A stretch of DNA of 64,000 nucleotides, taken from contig NC_088679.1 of NCBI RefSeq assembly GCF_950023065.1, positions 61,442,001-61,506,000 on the forward strand, read 5' to 3'. Under the pieces are notes generated by a model. That model did not search any database, had not been told where the DNA came from, and saw only the letters and a list, made by a program, of their open reading frames with translations. Origin of the DNA: Planococcus citri. Its lineage: Eukaryota > Arthropoda > Insecta > Hemiptera > Pseudococcidae. Each line of letters starts with the position of its first letter. Position 1 is the first letter of the stretch. Position numbers and translations under genes: made by a program. This document shows positions 55,205 to 64,000 of this stretch, piece after piece.

Positions 55205-57077
55205 TAGCGCCAGGGCTGTTAAATTACCATAATTTATTCGCTGATAAAATATGGTGGTAAAATACAGTAAAATACGGTATTTTACAGTATTTACGATATT
55301 TTACTAATTTGGATATGAAGAGTTATTTTTTGTAGTTTGACTGAGTTTGACTTCGAAGTTCTGAACTTCTGACTTGCCTCTGAAGTAAATTTTCATCTGT
55401 TTTAGCCTTCTAGGTGTTATTACTTATTAGAGATTATAGAAAATTTTCCATGAACGTTTTTTGGAAATTTATGGGGAAAATTTTTGGTAACTTTCAAATC
55501 ATAAATTTTCATGGAAATTTGGAAATTTATGAAGGAAAGATGAAAAAAAAGCCGTAGCAGTCTGCCGCTACGTAAGAGCCAAATTTTTGTGCCAGAAACA
55601 TCGAGGGCTCTTAAACTACTCGCACCCTTGCTAGTAAGTAATGGGAAAGCTTTCTAAGAAATTGTGTATCTTGAAAATGAAGAATTTACCTACTTAAATG
55701 CTTCACATTCTTGTATATACCTATGTATGTAGATAAGCTTGCCTTAGCTTCCTAGTTCCTAGTTTTTAATTTTTCCTAGTTTTCATTTTAGAAATGGAAA
55801 TATTTCGATTCTAAAAGATTCTGACACAAATAAAAACATTGTTTGATTGAAACTGTTGATGTTTTTAAAAATTTGATTGTTGGATTTAAAAAATAAATAT
55901 TGAAATTTCCATAAATTTTACAAAGTGTTAATTGTGCAGAGTAAAAGAAAATATGGCCATAAATGACAATAATTGACAACATCTATACTATAATATGCTA
56001 TAATCTCACATTGTTCCTGCATGCATGATTCATCCGTAGTTGTTATTTTCACATTCATCGAACTCGCGTCGTTCATTTATGATTCATATTCGCTCGAAAC
56101 AAATCGAGGGTCGCTGGAATATTTTTCCAAGTCCGGACTCCGAGTTTTCAACACTAGTATCGACATCGACTATTTGACTATCATTTCATTATAAAATTAA
56201 AATTACGATCGAGATCATAAATTTTCAATTTAGTCATTGATTACGAATGATTATGACTATGGCTTTGAGAAATGTCAATGTATATGTAAAATGTTGAGTT
56301 ACAGTAAAGCTTGGGCGATTTATTCAGTTTTAATTTTCATTTTTCAAGAAATAATAACTGACGTTTGTTACGCCGATATGATACAAATTAACAAACCTAA
56401 AGTACTTAGTCCTAGTCACCGCCAGATGATGATCAATAATAGATGTTTAATGTGTGTTATGACTGTTATACAATATTCATAAGAATGATCAGTTGACCAT
56501 TGTGACCAGAAACTCGAGGATAACTTTCAACAAACAATTTTGATTTACGGAGAACAAACTGAAGAGATCTTCAAAATCTAAGAGGATTATTTTGCTAATT
56601 GCGACTCAGTAGGTACTCGTAAAATAGAATTCGTTTCTTACAGTTTTCTTTTTGCAGCATGTGAGTATTCTTCATCTACTTACTCGTATTTTGGTACATT
56701 AAATTAAATGAGAACAGTTGAAAGTTATCCTCTAATTCAGGTATTGAAAATTTTGAACGAGTGATAAACTATTTCAAACAATGCGGAAATATTGATTAAT
56801 AATTTTATTCAATTTTAAAATCAATCGGCTCTGATCAGCTTCGTAAGTACTAATTAATTTTAATATCACATACTCTTCGTCTTCATCAATCAATCATCAT
56901 CATACCTACGTAACAGTCATCAGTCATATCAATTATCATAACACCGGAAAGTCGGAAACAAATGATTGTGATCGAACAAAGAAAACAGAACGAGATTCCT
57001 CGCTTTTTTATGCAATTTGTTCGGTCGCGAGTTCGATGAATGTGAAAATAACAACTACATACCTACCTGATTCATCT
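55205..57077. other. No confident gene
   Basis: AT-rich. A 63-codon plus-strand frame from ATG 56291 to TAA 56482 starts with a signal-peptide-like hydrophobic stretch (AIYSVLIFIF ... VCYA); it has no recognisable family motif and may be chance. Confidence 0.45.
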
Positions 57078-57257
57078 GGCCTGCGATTATGAACTTTCGT
57101 TACAGTTAACGAATTCGTTAACTATTCGTTAACTTAACGAGAGATATTTTCTCACGTAAACTTAACATGGCTTAACGAAAAGTTAACGAAAGGTCACAGA
57201 AAAAATATGCGAGTTAACGAATTCGTTAACTGTAACGAAAGTTCATAATCGCAGCCC
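57078..57257. mobile_element. Short palindromic element with 43-bp perfect inverted repeats
   Basis: The 43 bases from 57081 (CTGCGATTATGAACTTTCGT ...) are mirrored perfectly at 57212-57254. Each arm ends in the 18-base palindrome GTTAACGAATTCGTTAAC, and the centre carries more GTTAAC/TTAACGA words. It forms a very stable foldback of about 180 bp. No target duplication was found. Confidence 0.75.
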
Positions 57258-57479
57258 TGAATGGAATATTTTCAACGAAAATGAAAACCCTTCAAGTTGA
57301 TACTAATCTATCAAAAAGTTGCATTCATTTACCTCATTCATCAATTCAATGTAGGTAAAGGTATCAATAATATCCTTGTCGCTATTTCAAGTTTCAACCA
57401 TCCAAACCTCGAACATATCCGCGTTTAAAATTTAAATAATTTAATAATAGTAATAATTACTACAGAAGGATTAATTAAA

Positions 57480-58122
57480 AATTAAAATAACGACGGCGAC
57501 ACGACGCGACATTCCGAAGACAACACTAGTCGCTACGTTCAACGTTGCACACACACGTTGGGAACCACTGAATTGAATGCGCACTACTCTACTCTTCTCA
57601 CTCCTCAACACGCACCACGCATGCCGCGCCGGTAACGTGTTTCCTTCTGCGCTATTTGATCGTCTTGTTCGAGAAACGTTGATGTATTTTGGTGTATTTT
57701 ATTCGAATTTTACTCATTTTGTTTGATTTTTAATTCGTATCGAAGTTTATTGTTTCGCGAGAATTCGGATTAATTAACAAATTAGAGAATTTGTTCGTCG
57801 TATTATCGAATAAACGAGAATCTTGTGCCTGTGACCGGTGTGCGTTTACTACTTACGCCTGTGACCGGTGTGCGTTTACTACATACGTAAATCTTCTACA
57901 TTGTGTGTATAAAATTCATTTCATATACCTGAGGTAAAAAAGAATAATCTTATTGTTATTTATACACGTTTATACCTATGGTAATTGTAATTTGTATTGT
58001 AATAGGAGTAGTAGCTGTGCCTGAAATTGAAATCGTTTTGTAATTGACGTTACGCTCTTTATTGTGCTTTGCTGCAGTGATTTATACCTACATTGGATTA
58101 CATATTTCCGGATTTTACCAGG
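57480..58122 (+). promoter_or_regulatory. CpG-rich stretch, possible promoter or untranslated first exon
   Basis: CpG density rises sharply at about 57490-57680 and 57740-57890 relative to the AT-rich surroundings. A donor-like CCAG/GTAATT occurs at 58121-58122. A 30-bp direct duplication (GCCTGTGACCGGTGTGCGTT..., 57827 and 57857) lies inside. No coding frame is seen. It may mark the start of a gene that runs out of the window, in either direction. Confidence 0.3.
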
Positions 58123-58855
58123 TAATTATTGGTGTTTAATTATTTACTCTCCTTTGGTGTAATATTAATTCGAAATACGGTGTTTCGTTTTGTGTGATAG
58201 AAAGAGGAGTAATAACGTGGTCACCATGTTTGTTTGTGTAGTCTATCTGCATCTGATGATGCATTGATGTGTGTGAGTGTGTGAATAAGAACGTGTTTCG
58301 AAGAGATTCTAATTCGTAGAGTCGAATAGCATCCTGGTATGTTCAAAGTATCGAGTTCAACTACTTTTATCGTCAAATTAATTATTGCGTGGGATATTTT
58401 ACGTGTTAATTAACGTGCTGATTGTGTGATTGGGTTGCCAATGTGTTTCAACTAGTTTCACTCGGTTTCGGTTCAGGTTCAATTGAGATATTCCGATCCC
58501 TTGTACCTCATACTTGTCTTTAATTCATCTCGTCCTCGATGAAAATATTATTCCCATGTGTTTGATATCAATATTATGTGCTTGAAAAATCAAATAATCC
58601 AACATCAATAGATTCGTAGAGGAGTATGGTAACCGCCTAACCGGCAGAGAAAGTAAAAGTACACTTTAGACTTAGACAGGTACACCTGGTACACCTGTTC
58701 TTGTCTCTGATTCGGAACTCCCCGCGTCATCGTTCTGAACATGGTTGTTTTGATTTTTGCGTGTGAATTTTTAATGGTGTGGCGTTACCGGCATTGTAGT
58801 TATTTTTAGCATGATTGAATTTTAACAACGGTATGATTTACGAATAATGTATTTA

Positions 58856-59770
58856 TCCTTAAAGTGTAACGACACTTTGGGTGTTCGGGTCCATTCGTGG
58901 GTGTACGTAGATAGCCGAAGTGTACTTAGTTATTTCGCGAACTTGTTTAATTATTTTTAGGATTGCGAATCTGAATCAAACTAATCTAATTTCAAATTAA
59001 TAAAAACATTTGGTCAACATTTGACAACTTGGGAGACAAGTAATCAAAACTGAAGCACCAGTTGAGTATCTTAAAGTCGTTTGTTGAAGTTATTCAATTC
59101 AAAAATAGAATATCAAGTATACTCAACTTTACGGTAAAAGTGGTTTTCGATCAGAAAGGACATTGAATAATTTGGTACCAGAAAACTAAAAGCACTTTTT
59201 GACGAGTATGGAGATGAGAAAATGATTTAATGCACGCTAAATGTTGTATTGTTTTTCACTCTTAGTATTTCATACAAAAAGGAGAAGACTGCCGGTTTTG
59301 ATAACTTTTCTCCTGCGTCCTGTAGATTTATTGCATTTGCATACGATACGACTGCATACGACATACATATTAAATAGGTACTTCTATTTTGAAATCAAAG
59401 TTTGATGATACCTACATAATTAATTACTCGATAAAAACACTGGAATATTGAGAGTTACGTATGTAATAATAACAACTCAGTGACTTAGTTATTTGTAAGT
59501 TGAATTGGCAATGTCAATGTCACTTCAAGCAGAAAATTGGACGGCAAAAGTTTTCGAATATTCAGTACATCGCTTTGATTTGTCAATAACACTAAACACA
59601 GGCTGTAATATCAAATTTATTTCATTTTTTCAAGGATGGATGAGTAATTTAGTAACATGAAATGAGTGATAATTTGATAACAAGTTCATGAAATAACCAA
59701 GTACACTTCGGCTATCTACGTACACCCCTGAATGGACCCGAACACCCAAAGTGTCGTTACACTTTAAGGA
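58856..59770. mobile_element. TIR element of about 915 bp, possible Tc1/mariner-type MITE
   Basis: About 95 bases starting TCCTTAAAGTGTAACGACAC (58853-58947 with flank) are mirrored at 59679-59773 with a handful of mismatches. TA flanks both ends (58854-58855 and 59771-59772). The interior is AT-rich and has no transposase-like frame, so it is a non-autonomous element. Confidence 0.8.
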
Positions 59771-59773
59771 TAA

Positions 59774-62700
59774 GTTAATGTAGCTTTCGTATTGTTGTGT
59801 TGGTGTATTTGACGTTTCGTAACATTGTACCGGCCACCCTTTTTTTCGGAATCTTTACTATGTTAGCTTTTGAACCGGGGCTCAGATTTGAATGAAACGG
59901 AGCTAGATGGAAAGAGCAAGACCTGAAACAGCTGAAACACTTGGAATTCAAATTTCAGTGTATCTGAAGTTCATTTTTTGAGATTTTTGGCGAAGTTTTA
60001 AAAATTTTCAAAGTTTGAGAAAACTGATTTTGAGAATAATTTTTGAACTTTTTCATGAAATATGAATTTTTTCGAGCAGCTTGAACAAAGTGGGTAATTT
60101 CTTTATTTTTGGGCCACTCTGGTGCCTCCAGCGATTTTTCAATTTCCTCCAGAAATTCCAAATCGTTCCGAAAGTGCTAAAAATGAACTCTAGCACTTGT
60201 AACTTGAAACGATGCTTATTATAGGCACCCAATTCAATTTCGGTCATTTTAGTGACATAATATTATGTTCTCTGAAAATTGGATATTTTCACTTTTTCTG
60301 GAAGTTTAAAATTGGTCAAAAGTTCATTGTTGAATTCAATTCGTAGAATTTTGCGATAACCACCTAAAACGGTCAAGGGGACGTTCAGTTGGCACAGATC
60401 AATGTTACGAGTGCTTGAAGTTGATTTTTGGCTACTCCAGAGCAATTTGAAATTCCTGGAGAAGATCAAAAAATCGCTGGAGGCTCCAGAATGCTGCAAA
60501 ACTGTCTGGGTCTTGATGTGTGGGAGTTGAATTGAAGGCTTTAGTCGCACCAAAAATTCAGAAATATGCTCAAGTAGGTACAAGGAATTTTGGCTACAGG
60601 GGTTCTAGGATATCCTAATAATGATCTTGATCTAGCTTGGTTTGTTCAATTCAGAGAACGTGTATTCAAAAAAAAAGATGTCACCTTGCCTAACATTTTG
60701 CTTTAACAAATTCAACTTTTGAAAAAAATGTTAATGCAGGTAACCAATTTGCATCACTTCAAAAAAATTGAACTAATTGTGACTTGTGAGTAAGTATAGG
60801 CCTGTGTGTTCAACTTCAAATCATCGAAAATTCTATATTTTTCTGAACTACTGTTCTGAAATGAAATTTGACATCAATTTATTGAAATCCCTTTGATGTG
60901 CCATGAAAGGAACAAAAAACTTCAGAATTTTCAAAATCTCCCCTTCAAAAAAAGGTGGGTTTTTGGTGGTATTTATTATATCTATTTTTCATCGAAATGA
61001 GGACCTATTTCGGGGAGGTACACAAAAAAATTGCCAATGAAGGATTAAGAATTCTTTAGTTTGTGATTGAATGTAAACATCTCAATCAGGCTAAGGATTA
61101 AAATTTCTATAGGTTCATTATTTGAAAATGCTGATCTCGAATGTTTTTTCCCCCCAAACTTGAAAATTCTGTTCTTTTACTGATAAGAGAGTTATCCCAA
61201 CTGGCAGAATAATTTTTGAACCGAACGAAGCTGAATTGAAAGAGCATGCAAAACTACATCATCTGCCAAAATTTCAGGTCCTAAAATGCATTTTTTGAGC
61301 TTTGGTGCATTTTTGGGTACCCAAAAAATTCAAATTGTTTTTTTCATCGATGATGGTTATTGGTCACATCCTACGCCCCCCCCCCACACCAAAAAATGTA
61401 CCTTTTTTCACTGTTCACTAAAAATTATGGTTTTTTTCAAATTTGAAAATAATCACATCTGACGAAATGAAAATGAGTAGAAAAAAATCAAAGTTAGATT
61501 TATAATTTTGCTGAAATTGATGATGAATTTTAAGTTGATGTTGGTCTGGATATGACTTTTAGCTGTGTAGGTCACTCAGAAGGAGTGTTGGGGGTTCTCA
61601 AAAACCAAAATGGTGCTGTCCAATTTATCTTTAAAATTATAAAACAGAAAAATGTGGAAAAACACATTTCCTAATGATTTTATGGCCATAGAGCAGCGGC
61701 CACCTGTCAAAAAATTCTAAAAAAATTACCAATGATAGAAAATACGTAGACTGAACATGTAAAAATAATTTTTTCGTTTTTTTTTCTAGATTTTGGAGGA
61801 ACCTTCACAATTATTGATTTATTTTAAGTTTTCAAAGTGGACTTCCAAAGTCCTTCTTGGGGCCAAAAAAAATTGAAAAAATGCTGAGTGATTTCTCACT
61901 GTATCTTTACCTTCAGACCAAGTTTCAAATCAATTGGCTGATTTTTTCTTACGTTTTGACCCAAACTTTGGTGCTCCAGGGTTCATATCTTCTCCCTCAC
62001 TTTTGAGGGAGCCCTGCAATTGCGCCAAATCACTAAAATCGTGTACCTGGAATTGCTCCGGGTATTCAAAAAAGTATACTGGCAATTGCGCCAAGTTAAG
62101 AAAATGCGAAACGAGCAAGATATGAATGAATCGTTCAGTCGCATAAGTTATCTATTCATCCACTCCAGAATCTTCTAGTTACCTCCTAATGTCGCAAAAA
62201 GGAAGTCCAACAAACAGGAACAAAATTAGAGGTTTTTTGGGAGGGGGTGGGGGAGGGTGACTGAAAATTTTCCGATCGGTATGAGGAAAAAATGCCAATT
62301 TCGTCGAATAAAATGATGCATTTCTAAAATGAAGTAGGAGATGAAACGATAATTTTACCAATTGATATATAATACTCACTCACATTAAAGCTTATTAAAA
62401 AATTGCAATTTTAATTTTTGAACTTATGGAAGTTTTGAATATGAAATTTTTTAGTTTGGGAAAGAGGTAGGAATTGGAATTGGTCTGAGTGAAACGAGGT
62501 CAAAAGTGTTCAAAAATTCGTATTTAAAGAAGTGAAAAACAATGTAATTGTTGAAAACTTATTAGAATTTAAATGTTGAGTTTTTGAAAGTTTCAATTTT
62601 GAAAATGAAAAGCAAACAGGTCTGAACGAAGCGAGAACATAGCTTGTTTCGAAAAGTAAAAAAAAACGATGTCTTTAGACTGCAAAAATTTATGTTTATA

Positions 62701-64000
62701 AAAAGTGGAAAATATAGTGGCAATAAGTACCAGTACCTCATGCCCCTAATATGTACTTACGTCTACACCTAATTTTAAGAACGAATTTTTCAACTACACC
62801 AAAATTACGATTCTGACAGTCCATACTGTGAGCAAAGGGTCGGGAAGATTCGTTCTTTTGATTGGCGCAATTCCCCATGAACACATTTCTTTATGTGGCG
62901 CAATTGCTGGTATGCTTATTTTTTTACTCGGTGCAATTCAGGGTATATTTGGCGCAATTGCATGGCAGCCCACTTTCGGTTTGGCAAATCTTATCACAAA
63001 AATTTCGTAATGATGAGTAAAAATGTATGCTTAATGTTTTTTTTCTTCAAATTTTCAATTCTAATAAAAACAAATTGATCGGTTTTCGTATTCAGCTTCC
63101 CAAGAAAACCTGGAGAAATGTCCTGCAATTTTTTCAATTTTCAGGAAATGGAGTAGGGGCTGGTCAATATTCATTTTACTCAATTTTTTCATTTTTCAAG
63201 AAATTTGGGGAAAAGAAGGGACATTAGCGTGGATTGAATGGAAAGAATGAGAGTCGATATTTGTTTCCAGCACTCTTGAAAACATATGAAACCGGTAATT
63301 TCAAATTTCAAAAACCTGTTGAAGGCTCCAGAACTGCTCAAAACGTCGATTTGGCAGGTTGACAATAGTCAATATCCAAAATTTCAGCTTTCCAGTTCAA
63401 TCTGGTAAAATTTTGATTTTTTTTCTGTTTTGGCTTTAATTTGATTTTCAAAAATTCACCAAAAATCGAAAAATGCGTTTAAAGTGTTTAAACACTTGAA
63501 ATTTTGATTGGTGGTGAATTTTTTCATGGTCTTTCGATGTAGCTTGGTCCAGTTCAAAAATTTCTAGCGAGTCCTATATGATGGAAAAAAAATTTGCGAT
63601 TTCGGCTGACCTGTCAATCAAAATGGCCGTCATTTTGTTGATAGGGTCAACTTTTTTTTGGGCATGCACGTTTGCTTTGAAATGTTTCTTAGGATTTCCC
63701 GTTTAAGCAAAAAGGTCATCTCAGAGGATCGTCGCGTCGGTTGGGGGGGGCGATTATTCCAATTGCCATGTTCCAGACTAAACCCCTTTCACCTCCTGGG
63801 TAATTTTTTTCGCGAACCAGATACAGGGTGTCCACAAGACTGGAAAACCTGGAAAAGTCAGGGAATTTCGTAATTTTCACGCAAAATCCCTGGAATTTTG
63901 AAAAAGCGATCAATTGCAAATTTTAGATAAGGACCCGTGATGAAAGGAAAACTTTATTTTTTACTTCTCAAAGTAGGTACAAATTTTCAAAAGCTTTTGC
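59774..64000. other. No gene; dispersed repeats
   Basis: 60118-60170 and 60441-60489 form an inverted pair (TGCCTCCAGCGATTTTTC with its mirror ending GGAGGCTCCA). GGCGCAATTGC words occur at 62882, 62917 and 62950 and inverted (GCAATTGCGCC) at 62016 and 62083. Near 63824 the words CAGGGTGTCCAC and TGGAAAACCTGGAAAAGTCA resemble widely dispersed arthropod repeats. No exon or domain was recognised. Confidence 0.55.

Overview
This is a eukaryotic, AT-rich, intron-rich window. Both recognisable proteins are insect genes: a nicotinic acetylcholine receptor alpha subunit and a receptor guanylate cyclase of the Gyc76C type. The very frequent TACCTA / GTAGGTA tracts, the AT bias and the dense short transposons resemble genomes of sap-sucking Hemiptera (scale insects, mealybugs, aphids). 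That taxonomic guess is an inference from composition and cannot be proved from this sequence alone.

Layout. Positions 1-9357 hold little coding sequence: one candidate exon near 2.3 kb, a satellite of about 106 bp units (3.2-6.0 kb) interrupted by a GA-rich minisatellite (4.8-5.6 kb), a TTTACC minisatellite (6.5-7.8 kb) and a tRNA-derived SINE-like segment near 8.0 kb. On the plus strand, 9358-10886 holds the last three coding exons of a nicotinic receptor alpha subunit. From 10.9 to 20 kb there is no recognisable gene, only foldback and tandem repeats. At 20.0-21.65 kb a small two-coding-exon gene (90 residues, unknown function) lies between two 61-bp inverted repeats that carry CRE, E-box and CCAAT-type motifs, and a TTA-flanked MITE sits in its 3' side.

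From 51734 down to 25080 on the minus strand run 17 coding exons of a Gyc76C-type receptor guanylate cyclase. Every junction has a GT donor and an AG acceptor and the phases chain without a break. They encode at least 1166 residues: the membrane-distal part of the ligand-binding ectodomain, a transmembrane helix, a kinase-homology domain without the catalytic Asp, a dimerisation coiled coil, the cyclase domain and a long tail. One exon is only 12 bases. The 5' end (signal peptide and first half of the ectodomain) was not found and is probably beyond the window or in exons I could not recognise. The introns hold minisatellites, a pogo/Tigger-type MITE, a broken RNase H1-like pseudogene and several foldback repeats.

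Positions 51.7-64 kb contain no confident gene: two TIR elements (57.1 kb and 58.9-59.8 kb), a CpG-rich stretch at 57.5-58.1 kb that may be a promoter or untranslated first exon, and dispersed repeats. The receptor channel and the guanylate cyclase are neighbours but there is no sign of functional linkage, and no operon-like organisation is expected.
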